Positions 1 through 7,648 are shown, counted from the first letter of the stretch. The stretch is DNA of 20,203 nt from UBA5314 sp039679855 (GCA_039679855.1 JBDKUE010000178.1:1-20203); one strand, 5' to 3'. Notes: generated from the letters alone by a model not told the origin. A program made the numbers and translations.

Positions 1-2
1 CC

Positions 3-458
3 ATGCTGGCAAAAGATGTTATGACCAGAGAGGTTATAAGTGCGGGCCCCAATGACCGGATAGAGGATGTGGTCAAGATTCTGATTGACAACAAAATCAG
101 CGGCCTGCCGGTAGTTGATGGGCAGGGGCATTTGCTGGGTGTTGTGACTGAAAAAGACCTGATAATAAAGGCTGCCGATCTGAAAGTGCCCTTTTACATT
201 ACACTATTTGACAGTATTATTTACCTGCAAAACACCATACGTTTTAATGAACAATTAAAGAAATACACGGCAACCCTGGTCAAAGAGGCCATGTCCAAAA
301 AAGTTGTGGCGGTTGAAGAAGACACCCCGGTGAGCAAAATTGTGGAAATAATGCAGGGTGAAGAGATCAACCGGGTTCCGGTGGTAAGACACGGCAAATT
401 GGTGGGAATCATCACCCGCAACGATATTCTGAAAGCACTGGTAAAGTCCAATGGATAA
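3..458 (+). CDS. CBS-domain pair protein
   Basis: A 151-residue cytosolic protein made of two CBS motifs: one at about residues 1-60 (starts LAKDVMTREV, contains SGLPVVD and GVVTEKDL) and one at about 93-150 (VKEAMSKKVV, NRVPVVRHGKLVGIITRNDIL). CBS pairs bind adenosine nucleotides and usually act as energy or ligand sensors. A spacer of roughly 35 residues (PFYITLFDSI...) separates the motifs. The ATG lies two bases into the window, so its ribosome binding site is not visible, but the N-terminus matches that expected of the family, so the gene is probably complete. The end overlaps the alr start by 8 bases, which suggests translational coupling. The ligand and target are unknown. Confidence 0.9.
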   Translation: MLAKDVMTREVISAGPNDRIEDVVKILIDNKISGLPVVDGQGHLLGVVTEKDLIIKAADLKVPFYITLFDSIIYLQNTIRFNEQLKKYTATLVKEAMSKKVVAVEEDTPVSKIVEIMQGEEINRVPVVRHGKLVGIITRNDILKALVKSNG

Positions 459-1581
459 TAGAAGACCAACCTGGGCAGAAATAAATTTAACAGCGATCAG
501 CCACAACGTCGCACAACTTCAAGAAGCAGTGAAGCCTGCCAGGGTTATGGCGGTAGTAAAAGCCAATGGTTATGGACACGGTGTTGTTGAAGTAAGCCGG
601 GTATGCCAGGAGCAGGGCGTTGACTTTCTGGGAGTGGCCAGTCTGGATGAAGCCATGACTATTAGAGAAGCCGGAATGGAGCTGCCCATTCTGGTGTTGG
701 GATATATACCGCAGGAATTTGCCCGTACCGTGGTCAGCGAAGGGGTAAGGGCCACGATCTTTGAAAGCGGTCTGGCCCAAGCGCTTTCCAGGGCTGCGGT
801 TGAAACAGGGCAAACCGCCCACGTGCACATAAAGATTGACACCGGCATGGGGCGCCTGGGTTATCAGGCCAATCCGGAAACCGTACAGGAAATAATCAGA
901 CTTTCCCGGCTTCCAGGGCTGCATTTGGAGGGTATATTTACCCACTTTGCCCTGGCTGACGTACCTGACAAAAGCTATACTTTTGAACAACTGCAGGTAT
1001 TTGAAGAATTGCTGGACAGTTTGGCCAGGGAGGGAGTGGTCTTTGAAATAAGGCATTGCGCCAACAGTGCGGCCCTGATGGAAATACCGCAAACTCGTTT
1101 TAATATGGTAAGGGCAGGTATTGCCATTTACGGTCTGTTTCCAGATCCTTGTCACCGCCCGCCCGGTTTCAACCTGATACCGGCCATGCAATTGAAAAGC
1201 CGGGTAAGCTTCGTCAAAACCCTGCACTGCGGGCAGAGTGTCAGCTATGGACGGACTTACCGCTGCACCGGCGATACCAGAGTGGCAACCGTCCCGATAG
1301 GCTATGCTGACGGCTATAGCCGGCTCCTTTCCAACCGGGCCTGGGCGTATATTAACGGCCAGAGGGTGCCCCTGATTGGAACCGTATGCATGGATCAGGT
1401 AGTATTTGATGTAAGTGCTATATCCGGGGTTAAAGAAGGAGACGAAGTGCTTTTATTCGGTCGGCCTGAAAATGGGGTGACGGCCGACGATCTGGCCGGC
1501 ATCATTGGCACCATTAACTATGAAATCGTGTGTGCCGTAAGCTCCAGGGTTCCCCGAATTTATGTCCAGGGGCTGCATTGA
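451..1581 (+). CDS. alr: Alanine racemase
   Basis: A PLP-dependent racemase that interconverts L- and D-alanine and so supplies D-Ala for peptidoglycan. Its 376 residues are the usual length. Visible signatures are the PLP-lysine motif VKANGYGHG (K37), the fold-III barrel with HIKIDTGMGRLG, HCANSAA and VRAGIAIYG, and in the C-terminal domain the SYGRTY segment (presumed catalytic tyrosine of the partner subunit) followed by VPIGYADGY and CMDQ. The ATG at 451 overlaps the end of the CBS gene. A mazEF-type pair follows after about 90 bases, as in Bacillus subtilis (alr-ndoAI-ndoA). Nothing looks damaged. Confidence 0.97.
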   Translation: MDNRRPTWAEINLTAISHNVAQLQEAVKPARVMAVVKANGYGHGVVEVSRVCQEQGVDFLGVASLDEAMTIREAGMELPILVLGYIPQEFARTVVSEGVRATIFESGLAQALSRAAVETGQTAHVHIKIDTGMGRLGYQANPETVQEIIRLSRLPGLHLEGIFTHFALADVPDKSYTFEQLQVFEELLDSLAREGVVFEIRHCANSAALMEIPQTRFNMVRAGIAIYGLFPDPCHRPPGFNLIPAMQLKSRVSFVKTLHCGQSVSYGRTYRCTGDTRVATVPIGYADGYSRLLSNRAWAYINGQRVPLIGTVCMDQVVFDVSAISGVKEGDEVLLFGRPENGVTADDLAGIIGTINYEIVCAVSSRVPRIYVQGLH

Positions 1582-1595
1582 TGTAATTATTGGAT

Positions 1596-1625
1596 TTGCG
1601 AGCTTAAAGGGTTAAACCATATAAT
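1596..1625 (+). promoter_or_regulatory. Candidate sigma-A promoter for the mazEF-type pair
   Basis: TTGCGA (1596-1601), an 18-base spacer and a perfect TATAAT (1620-1625), 45 bases before the antitoxin start. It would let the toxin-antitoxin pair be transcribed separately from alr. Assigned by consensus matching only. Confidence 0.55.
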
Positions 1626-1669
1626 ATGGGTATGCGGTTGATATCTAAATACCTTGGAGGTGCTCGCTT

Positions 1670-1909
1670 TTGCCAGCCTCGCGAAGAATAATTATAACCG
1701 TCCCGGAAGCATTGCTCTATGAAGTGGATGATTTTACTGCAGCTGTATCAATTAATCGGAGTGAGCTGGTGAGAGAAGCCATTAAGTTTTATCTTGGGGA
1801 GCGTAAAAAAAGACTGGTTATAGAGCAGATGAAAAAGGGCTATCTGGAAATGGCTGAGATAAACCTCAGTTTAGCCGGCGAAGACATGGGAGTGGAGGAA
1901 GAACTCTAG
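1670..1909 (+). CDS. ndoAI: Ribbon-helix-helix antitoxin (MazE/EndoAI type)
   Basis: A 79-residue protein with an N-terminal ribbon-helix-helix DNA-binding segment (RIIITVPEALLYEVDDF, then INRSELVREAIKFYL, about residues 6-43). The charged C-terminal tail rich in Glu/Met would wrap the toxin. It is the B. subtilis EndoAI (YdcD) type of MazE antitoxin, which neutralises the downstream RNase and normally autorepresses the operon. The start is TTG at 1670, supported by GGAGG at 1656-1660 with 9 bases of spacing; no ATG gives a better product. The toxin follows 35 bases downstream. Identification rests on the fold pattern plus the alr-mazE-mazF order. Confidence 0.88.
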   Translation: MPASRRIIITVPEALLYEVDDFTAAVSINRSELVREAIKFYLGERKKRLVIEQMKKGYLEMAEINLSLAGEDMGVEEEL

Positions 1910-1944
1910 GAAACTCTTAGAAAAATACTGGAGTGATTGCCTTT

Positions 1945-2292
1945 ATGATCAAACGGGGTGAGATTTACTTTGCTCAATTAAACCCGGTTGTCGGATCCGA
2001 ACAGGGCGGCATACGCCCGGTGCTCGTTGTGCAGAATGATGTGGGCAACCAGTATAGTCCAACCACCATCATTCTCGCTATTACCTCTCAGATCAACAAA
2101 GCGAAGCTGCCTACTCATATTGAGATCAAGGCCGATGACTATTCCCTGGAAAGGGACTCGGTTATCTTATCGGAACAGATCAGAACTATTGACAAGACCC
2201 GTTTAAAACAGCGCATCGCCGTTTTAAGTGAAGAGACCATGAACAAGGTAAATCAGGCGCTGGCGATCAGCGTCGGGCTGCACGAGGTTTAA
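1945..2292 (+). CDS. ndoA: MazF/EndoA-type mRNA interferase toxin
   Basis: A 115-residue sequence-specific endoribonuclease of the MazF/PemK family. It shows the family's N-terminus MIKRGEIYFAQLNPVVGSEQ, then GIRPVLVVQND with the conserved arginine, TIILAITSQ (the Thr/Ser catalytic strand), and ESVILSEQIRTID-like strand DSVILSEQIRTIDK. I chose ATG 1945 because GGAG (1930-1933) lies 11 bases upstream; an in-frame GTG at 1933 overlaps that site and would add four residues not usual in the family. In Bacillus this enzyme cleaves UACAU; the specificity here cannot be read from sequence. A hairpin follows the gene. Confidence 0.93.
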   Translation: MIKRGEIYFAQLNPVVGSEQGGIRPVLVVQNDVGNQYSPTTIILAITSQINKAKLPTHIEIKADDYSLERDSVILSEQIRTIDKTRLKQRIAVLSEETMNKVNQALAISVGLHEV

Positions 2293-2334
2293 ATACATAA
2301 AACCAGGTGACAACAATTGATCACACAATAAGCG

Positions 2335-2361
2335 AAGCAGGTTCATCATGGACCTGCTTTA
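2335..2361 (+). terminator. Hairpin after the mazEF-type pair
   Basis: AAGCAGGTTC (2335-2344) pairs with GGACCTGCTT (2350-2359) around a 5-base loop: ten pairs with one G-U. The following run is only TTTAATT, so it is a weak rho-independent terminator at best, but its position at the operon end fits. Confidence 0.55.
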
Positions 2362-2452
2362 ATTCATCTAAAGACCTTTATTATTCGGCACAATATGTAA
2401 TCTTTTTTACTACCTGCAATATGCTATAGGCAAGAAGAAGGGGAGGGATGTT

Positions 2453-3169
2453 TTGGTGAAGCCTATCATTGGCATTACCTGCAGTTGGGAGAAGGATGAA
2501 CAGCTCTATCAACTAAAAAAGGCCTATGTGCAAAGCGTGGAAAGGGCAGGTGGAATTCCCATTATGCTCCCTTATCTGGGGGAGGAATCCATCCCCAGGG
2601 TGGCTGAATTGTGTGATGGGCTGCTCTTTTCCGGGGGCGGCGATTTGGACCCGGTTTACTGGGGGGCTCTACCTGCGCCTCAGCTCCGGGAGATCGATCC
2701 GGCCCGGGATTTATTTGAAGTTCAGCTGGCCGGTTACGCGTTTGATGTTGGCATTCCATCCCTGGGAATATGCCGGGGATGTCAACTATTTAATGCTGCA
2801 GCCGGAGGTAGTCTGATTCAGCATATAGAGAGCCATATCGGTCATGAACAGAACGCCCCCCGTCACCATCCCATTCATGATATATTTATTAAGGAAGACA
2901 CCCTTTTAAGCAAAACGGTTCACTCTACCGTCCTGCGGGTAAACAGCTTTCATCACCAGGCAGTTGACGAAATTGCCCCGGGGCTGCTGGTAGGTGCCTG
3001 GTCAGCCGACGGCATTATTGAAGGGATAGAGAGCAGGGACCATCCTTTTTGGCTGGGCGTGCAATGGCACCCCGAATGCATGCGGGACGATTCTTCCAGG
3101 AGGTTGTTTGCCGCTTTGATAGCAGCATCTCTGGCAGTGCAGGCAGGGAATGGCAGAAGAAGCTATTGA
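2453..3169 (+). CDS. Class-I glutamine amidotransferase-like hydrolase (peptidase C26, gamma-glutamyl-GABA hydrolase/PuuD-like)
   Basis: A 238-residue cytosolic enzyme with the C26 layout: start KPIIGITCSW, YVQSVERAGGIPIMLP, the GLLFSGGGDLDP oxyanion-strand region, nucleophile elbow LGICRGCQ (C107), and the His/Glu pair in LGVQWHPE (H206, E208). The triad is intact. The best-known relatives hydrolyse gamma-glutamyl-GABA or other gamma-glutamyl amides; the true substrate here is unknown. The start is TTG 2453 or GTG 2456, both behind GGGAGGG (2441-2447). An amidohydrolase begins 44 bases later, so the two may act on the same class of amide compounds. Confidence 0.9.
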   Translation: MVKPIIGITCSWEKDEQLYQLKKAYVQSVERAGGIPIMLPYLGEESIPRVAELCDGLLFSGGGDLDPVYWGALPAPQLREIDPARDLFEVQLAGYAFDVGIPSLGICRGCQLFNAAAGGSLIQHIESHIGHEQNAPRHHPIHDIFIKEDTLLSKTVHSTVLRVNSFHHQAVDEIAPGLLVGAWSADGIIEGIESRDHPFWLGVQWHPECMRDDSSRRLFAALIAASLAVQAGNGRRSY

Positions 3170-3213
3170 ACAGCCGGCCACTAATCAACATAAATTAAGG
3201 TACAGGGAGAGCA

Positions 3214-4359
3214 ATGATGATAGCAATTAAAGGCGGGACTCTTTTGACTATGGACACCCCGGGCATTATTGAACGGGGAACCATTCTGGTCGAAGGCGAG
3301 CACCTAAAACGGGTGGGTGGCGCGGTGAGAACACCCCGGGACTGCACGCAGATCGATGCAGACGGCCTTTATATCTGCCCCGGTTTTATCGACGCCCATA
3401 CCCACATCGGCCTGGAAGAAGAGATTTACCGCCTGGAAGGCAATGATGTAAATGAGATCAATGATCCAGTTGCTCCCCAGCTGAAAGCGGTAGATGGGGT
3501 CAATTTTCTCGATCTAGCCTTTAAAGACGCCCTTCGGGGCGGGGTTACCAGAACGCTATGCCTGCCCGGCAGTGCCAACATCATTGGCGGTCAGGGAGTA
3601 ATGCTCAAGAACTACGCCAGCTTGCCCGGCGACATGGTTTACCGCGAACCCTGGGGCTTGAAAGCCGCACTGGGGGAGAATCCCAAGCGGGTCTATGCGG
3701 GCCAGAAAAAGACTCCGGTTACGCGGATGGCCAATGCCAGCCTTCTGAGGGAGGCCCTATTTACCGGACAGAAACTGCTGGAAAAGGATAAGCTAGAATC
3801 TCGGGAGGCTTATAAATACCAGATCGTATTCCGGGTTTTGAAAAAGGAAATACCCCTGCGGGTGCATGCCCACCGGGCCGATGACATCTTGACCGCCCTG
3901 CGCATAAAAGATGAATTTAAGTTGGAACTGATTATTGAACACGGTACCGAGGCCCATCTGGTGGCCGGTGAACTTATTCGTCGGGGGGTTCCGGTGTGTC
4001 TCGGGCCTTTGCTCGTAAACCGGGCCAAGGTGGAGATGAAGGAAGTATCCTTCAAGAACGCGGCCCGCCTGCGGGAGTTGGGAGTGGAATTCTGTCTCAT
4101 TACCGATCACCCGGTAGTGCCTGTTGAGCACTTACGAGTGTGTGCTTCGCTGGCGGTTAGAGCAGGATTGGATGATAGGGCCGCCCTGGAAGCGATTACC
4201 ATTAATCCGGCTCGAATCCTCAAGCTAGACGATGAACTGGGCAGCATCCGTCCAGGCAAAAGAGCAGATCTGGTGGCTTTCGAAGGACACCCCCTGGATT
4301 TTAATTCCCGGGTAAAGTGGGTTATGGTTGACGGCCGTTTATGGAGGGATCTGGATTGA
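3214..4359 (+). CDS. Amidohydrolase (imidazolonepropionase/dihydroorotase-like superfamily)
   Basis: A 381-residue TIM-barrel metal-dependent hydrolase. Metal-site signatures are in place: PGFIDAHTHIG after the first strand (H62, H64), RVHAHRADD (H218, H220), IIEHGTEAH (H243) and LITDHPV (D298). The C-terminal GSIRPGKRADLVAF segment is the usual closing beta-sandwich part. It resembles the clostridial proteins annotated 'amidohydrolase, imidazolonepropionase-related', but no histidine-degradation gene is nearby, so I do not assign that reaction. The start is ATG 3214 (ATG 3217 is equally possible) after a GGGAGA site. Its last bases carry the ribosome binding site and start of the next small gene. 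Confidence 0.9.
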   Translation: MMIAIKGGTLLTMDTPGIIERGTILVEGEHLKRVGGAVRTPRDCTQIDADGLYICPGFIDAHTHIGLEEEIYRLEGNDVNEINDPVAPQLKAVDGVNFLDLAFKDALRGGVTRTLCLPGSANIIGGQGVMLKNYASLPGDMVYREPWGLKAALGENPKRVYAGQKKTPVTRMANASLLREALFTGQKLLEKDKLESREAYKYQIVFRVLKKEIPLRVHAHRADDILTALRIKDEFKLELIIEHGTEAHLVAGELIRRGVPVCLGPLLVNRAKVEMKEVSFKNAARLRELGVEFCLITDHPVVPVEHLRVCASLAVRAGLDDRAALEAITINPARILKLDDELGSIRPGKRADLVAFEGHPLDFNSRVKWVMVDGRLWRDLD

Positions 4360-4547
4360 ATAAGGGAGACCTGTTCACCGTTTATATGGAAGGTACGGCC
4401 ATGACGGTATGCGTCCTGGGTTTTTACGAAGAGAAATACAGTGGTGAAGAAATGGTTATCTTGGCCGTGGTCAACCAGGATAACATGGTGTACGTTCCTT
4501 TGACCGATCTGGAAGCCATATTCCCCAAGGATAAAAACATCAACTGA
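4356..4547 (+). CDS. Small conserved-looking protein coupled to the amidohydrolase, function unknown
   Basis: A 63-residue acidic protein with no clear family that I recognise (MNKGDLFTVYMEG, then alternating beta-strand-like hydrophobic stretches and VPLTDLEAIF). I chose TTG 4356, which overlaps the amidohydrolase stop as TTGA and has GGAGGG at 4342-4347 at ideal distance; an in-frame ATG at 4341 has no such site. Predicted as a small beta-rich cytosolic protein, perhaps similar in shape to DUF1292-type proteins, but that is a guess. The coupling makes a role with the amidohydrolase likely. The MITE-like element begins three bases after the stop codon. Confidence 0.75.
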   Translation: MNKGDLFTVYMEGTAMTVCVLGFYEEKYSGEEMVILAVVNQDNMVYVPLTDLEAIFPKDKNIN

Positions 4548-4550
4548 ATA

Positions 4551-4765
4551 CTAGTAGTCTGTAACACCTAAAACTTTAATTACCGCCGGCCAAATTTCCG
4601 CAGGGCTTTGTTGTCGTCAATTGTAATACGTCCAGTATTACTCATTCCTCCGACGCCCATGGACGGGCTAGTGTCGCGGTGCCAGGACGGCAAGGAGCGA
4701 CCGCCTCACCCGGCGAAAATTTTTCTCGACGGATAATTAAACTTTTAGGTGTTACAGACTACTAG
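4551..4765 (+). mobile_element. MITE-like element with 32-bp terminal inverted repeats
   Basis: Left arm 4551-4582 (begins CTAGTAGTCTGTAACACCTA) and right arm 4734-4765 are inverted copies matching at 31 of 32 positions. The 215-bp element encodes no protein. It carries an inner perfect 7-bp hairpin GTAATAC-gtcca-GTATTAC (4623-4641) and a GC-rich cassette (4652-4713) that reappears at 18825-19120. CTAG at both outer edges may be a 4-base target duplication, though as a palindrome it could equally be part of the arms. These are the marks of a non-autonomous element moved by a transposase in trans. Confidence 0.85.
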
Positions 4766-4780
4766 GCTAGCACCTTCTGC

Positions 4781-4850
4781 CACCTTAACCAGGAATTGCT
4801 TCAAGGATATGGGATGAAAAACGCCGAATCCATAGGTAATTTCGACAAAT
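4781..4850 (+). promoter_or_regulatory. Possible c-di-AMP (ydaO/yuaA) riboswitch-like leader, partial
   Basis: The leader before the cell-wall hydrolase holds AACC (4787-4790), GGGATGAA (4811-4818) and GCCGAATCC followed by TAGGTAATTTCGAC (4823-4846). From memory, these resemble in order the conserved blocks of the ydaO/yuaA aptamer (GGGGAACC, GGGGUGAA, GCCGAACCCGUCAGCUAACCUCG), an RNA often placed ahead of cell-wall hydrolases. The spacing between the last blocks is short, the 5' part is missing, and the MITE-like element sits directly upstream. It may be a truncated relic or a chance likeness. Confidence 0.25.
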
Positions 4851-4862
4851 GAGGTGGTTTCT

Positions 4863-6230
4863 TTGCGCAAGCGATGTCTTGGCTTGTTGTTGCTATTGCT
4901 GCTATGTCCCTTTTACATACCCGGTTATACATATGAAGCCCTGGCAGTAAGTCCCGATACATATATAAATCAAATCAAAATTGACGGAAGCATTACTCCC
5001 TTAAATCCCCCAGCCTTTATTAACAGCGGTCGAACCATGGTTCCGGTGGTGTTCATGGCTGCAAATCAGTCCATTGGGGCACAGGTTGCCTGGGATGGAC
5101 AGCTGCGCAAGGTATCCATCAACTGCCGGGAACATCGGATTGAACTGACCATCGGCCAAAAGACCGCCCTGGTTGACGGCCAGAGATGCACGATGGATGC
5201 GGCCCCGCTCATATGGCAGAACCGCACTTATATCCCCTTGAGTTTTGTGGCTGCCAACCTGGGAGGAAAGGTGCAGTGGAACGCTGTAAACCGCGAGATA
5301 AGCATCAATTTTAACTACCAGCCCCGGGTTTTTGCCTACTATTATTACAGCCCCATGGAAGAGGTCAAGGCCAACAGCCCTTTGTTTTCCGACATTGCTT
5401 TCCGGTGGCTGGCAGCCGATGGGAGCGGAGACCTCTCCTATGAATATAAGGATGAGTACCGGGAAAAGATCGACTGGGTACGCCAGCAGGGCATTGCCGC
5501 TCACGCCAGTGTTGCTTTGATGGAGCGCGAGCAGCTGCACCAGCTCTTGAGCAGCCCGTCAAATCGCAGCCGGCTGATTGAACAATTGAGCGCTCTGGCG
5601 GTCCGGGATAAATATGACGGAATAAATATTGATTTTGAATTTATTGCTCCCGAAGACGGAGCTTACTTTACCCGCTTCCTTCAGGAGCTAAAGTCGGCCT
5701 TGGGTCCTGACAAGATGCTGTCGGTGGCGGTTTTTGCCCGCACCGGGGAAGAAAATTGGGCTACTCCTTATGACTATAAAGCTATTGGCGAGACTGCCGA
5801 CCTGGTGGTGGTAATGGCCTATGACTACAGTTACCTGGACAGTGAGCCGGGCCCGGTGGCCCCACTCTGGTGGGTGGAAAAGGTGGCCGGGTACATGCAG
5901 AGCCAAATGGCCCCGGAGAAAATTTTAATGGGAATGGCTACCTATGGTTATGATTGGGGCAGTGATGGGGAAGCAAAGACGGTCAGTGCGTCTAAACTGC
6001 AGCAGATCATGGGCAAATACACGGTAGTTGATCACTTTGACCAGGCTAGCATGAGCCCCTATTACACCTATTATGATGAAGAAGGCCACGCTCACCAGAT
6101 ATGGATGGAGAACAAACAGAGCTTGAAAGCCAAATGGACTATGTTTCAAGCCGAGCAGTTAGGTGGGACGGCCTTCTGGCGTCTCGGAACCGGATTCTTA
6201 GAAATCTATCAGGTACTGGCCGGGTTGTGA
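4863..6230 (+). CDS. Exported GH18-family cell-wall/spore-cortex hydrolase with copper-amine-oxidase-N type stalk
   Basis: A 455-residue secreted protein. It has a signal peptide (RKRC, a run of leucines, cleavage probably near EALA). A copper amine oxidase N-terminal-like domain with two repeats follows (about residues 35-160; SGRTMVPVVFMAA and QNRTYIPLSFVAANLGG), commonly a wall-anchoring or stalk module. Residues 165 to the end are a GH18 TIM barrel. The catalytic DxxxDxE motif is present as DGINIDFE (about 252-259, Glu as acid), with VVMAYDYSY and a terminal GTAFWRLG strand, like the SleL/YdhD group that cleaves peptidoglycan glycan. I chose TTG 4863 because GAGGTG (4851-4856) is its ribosome binding site; GTG 4854 overlaps that site. 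Confidence 0.88.
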   Translation: MRKRCLGLLLLLLLCPFYIPGYTYEALAVSPDTYINQIKIDGSITPLNPPAFINSGRTMVPVVFMAANQSIGAQVAWDGQLRKVSINCREHRIELTIGQKTALVDGQRCTMDAAPLIWQNRTYIPLSFVAANLGGKVQWNAVNREISINFNYQPRVFAYYYYSPMEEVKANSPLFSDIAFRWLAADGSGDLSYEYKDEYREKIDWVRQQGIAAHASVALMEREQLHQLLSSPSNRSRLIEQLSALAVRDKYDGINIDFEFIAPEDGAYFTRFLQELKSALGPDKMLSVAVFARTGEENWATPYDYKAIGETADLVVVMAYDYSYLDSEPGPVAPLWWVEKVAGYMQSQMAPEKILMGMATYGYDWGSDGEAKTVSASKLQQIMGKYTVVDHFDQASMSPYYTYYDEEGHAHQIWMENKQSLKAKWTMFQAEQLGGTAFWRLGTGFLEIYQVLAGL

Positions 6231-6257
6231 GTGAAATCCCCAGTAAATAAGCGTATA

Positions 6258-6285
6258 TTGCTTTTTTCCCTTCCTGAAGTAAAAT
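6258..6285 (+). promoter_or_regulatory. Candidate promoter for the CoA-binding protein gene
   Basis: TTGCTT (6258-6263), a 16-base spacer and TAAAAT (6280-6285), 24 bases before the start codon and just ahead of AAGGAGGGAG. The -10 is good and the -35 poor. Confidence 0.35.
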
Positions 6286-6308
6286 AGGTTAAGGAGGGAG
6301 AATTAACC

Positions 6309-6722
6309 ATGTTTTTCAAAAGAAAACCCAATCCGCTCAAGGAATATCTCCATAAATGCAATACTATCGCCATTGTTGGGTTGTCGGACGATCCCTACCG
6401 GGCCAGTCATCATATAGCGGCCTACCTGCAGAGCAAAGGCTACCGGATTATTCCGGTAAATCCCTATGTGAACGAGGTACTGGGGGAGAAGGCCTACCCC
6501 GATCTGGAATCCATTCCCTGTGAGGTTGACCTGGTTGATATTTTTCGCAATGAAGAGGAACTTCTGCCCACCATCAATCAGGCGGTAAAGAAAAATATTC
6601 CAGCCATCTGGCTGCAGTTGGGCTTGACGTCGCCGGAAGGTGAGGAAATCGCCCGGGAAAAGGGGATAATGTTTGTTCAGGACCGCTGCATCATGCAGGA
6701 GCACCGGCGCCTGATAGGTTAA
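6309..6722 (+). CDS. CoA-binding domain protein (YccU-like)
   Basis: A 137-residue single-domain Rossmann-like protein of the CoA_binding_2 family: IAIVGLSDDPYRASHHIAAYLQ forms the first strand, glycine turn and helix, GYRIIPVNPYVNEVLGEKAYPDLESI follows, then VDLVDIFRN and AIWLQLGL. These proteins bind CoA or a similar nucleotide; no enzymatic role is established. The start ATG 6309 follows a strong AAGGAGGGAG site. The gene looks monocistronic, with its own candidate promoter and a 200-base gap after it. Confidence 0.9.
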   Translation: MFFKRKPNPLKEYLHKCNTIAIVGLSDDPYRASHHIAAYLQSKGYRIIPVNPYVNEVLGEKAYPDLESIPCEVDLVDIFRNEEELLPTINQAVKKNIPAIWLQLGLTSPEGEEIAREKGIMFVQDRCIMQEHRRLIG

Positions 6723-6805
6723 AGGCCTTTTACTTCCGGATTGATGGGACAGGGAAGCTAATAATCCGTTTTCAATAAACCGTTTGGATAAGTAAAACAC
6801 TGGTT

Positions 6806-6869
6806 AAGGGACGTACCAGGTTAAGAAAAGGGACGGACCTCTCTGCTTAGCAGCATGGTCACGTCCCTT
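6806..6869. repeat. GGGACGG-type palindromic repeat
   Basis: AAGGGACGT (6806-6814) is the exact inverse of ACGTCCCTT (6861-6869). A second copy of the left side, AAGGGACGGACC (6828-6839), can pair instead with the same right arm (GGTC-AC-GTCCCTT) and encloses a small CTGC-TTA-GCAG hairpin (6843-6853). The core GGGACGGACC recurs at 18262. TATAAT at 6871-6876 directly follows and could be the -10 of the uracil-DNA glycosylase operon promoter. Confidence 0.75.
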
Positions 6870-6924
6870 ATATAATGTAGTTCAGGTTTAAATCCCGGTT
6901 TTATTTTTATATGGAGGGGTAAGA

Positions 6925-7635
6925 ATGAGTATTGAGCAGCCTGATCTGTTTGGAGATGCGGCCCCGGAAAAGGACCGGACTGCGCAGGAAAAACCGGTTG
7001 TTCCTGATCCAACCCCCAAAGAGAATAAGCAGGCCTTTCTTCCCGGAGTAAAGTGGGAAGCGGCCTTTCCGGAAATAAATGACTACCGGAGCCTCCAGGA
7101 ACGGGCTCATGCCTGCTCGGCCTGCCGGCTGCGCTCCACCTGCCAGCAGGTGGTGTTTGGCAGCGGGGACCCCCAGGCTAAAATTATGTTTGTCGGCGAA
7201 GGACCGGGGCGGGATGAAGACCTGCAGGGCGAGCCCTTTGTCGGAAAAGCCGGACAGCTTTTGGACAAAATCCTGATGGCAGCCGAATTGGAGCGCCCCA
7301 GCGTATACATATGCAATGTGGTAAAATGCCGGCCGCCGGAAAACCGGCTGCCCAACCCGGATGAAGTCAAGGAATGCAGCCGGTTTTTAGAGGCCCAAAT
7401 CCGTATCATAAAACCCCGGATCATAATGTGCCTGGGGTCTCTGGCCAGCCAGGTGGTGATCGATCCCAAGGCCCGCATAACTCAAATCAGGGGCCGGTGG
7501 TTCACCCGGCAGGGTATAAACATCATGGCTACCTTCCATCCGGCCGCGCTGCTGCGCAATCCTTCATATAAAAGGCCGACCTGGGAGGACTTTAAACTGG
7601 TTCGAGACGCATATCAGCGGCTTGCGGAGCTTTGA
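6925..7635 (+). CDS. Uracil-DNA glycosylase, family 4 (iron-sulfur)
   Basis: A 236-residue base-excision repair enzyme that removes uracil from DNA. The first 55 residues are a charged, low-complexity extension (EQPDLFG, EKDRTAQEKP) beyond the usual core. The core has the family-4 4Fe-4S ligands C64-x2-C67 and, after the active-site loop GEGPG (91-95; uracil-binding motif, usually GEAPG), C135 and C151. NVVKCRPPENR and the HPAALLRNP motif near the C-terminus are intact. The start ATG 6925 follows GGAGGGG. It is the first gene of a run with tsaE, tsaB, rimI and tsaD; the link is probably only positional. Confidence 0.95.
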   Translation: MSIEQPDLFGDAAPEKDRTAQEKPVVPDPTPKENKQAFLPGVKWEAAFPEINDYRSLQERAHACSACRLRSTCQQVVFGSGDPQAKIMFVGEGPGRDEDLQGEPFVGKAGQLLDKILMAAELERPSVYICNVVKCRPPENRLPNPDEVKECSRFLEAQIRIIKPRIIMCLGSLASQVVIDPKARITQIRGRWFTRQGINIMATFHPAALLRNPSYKRPTWEDFKLVRDAYQRLAEL

Positions 7636-7648
7636 TTAAGGAGTAGAT

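Noticed and set aside
487..1227. A 246-codon open frame on the - strand
   Set aside because: It is antisense to the intact alanine racemase gene, has no family likeness and no ribosome binding site.
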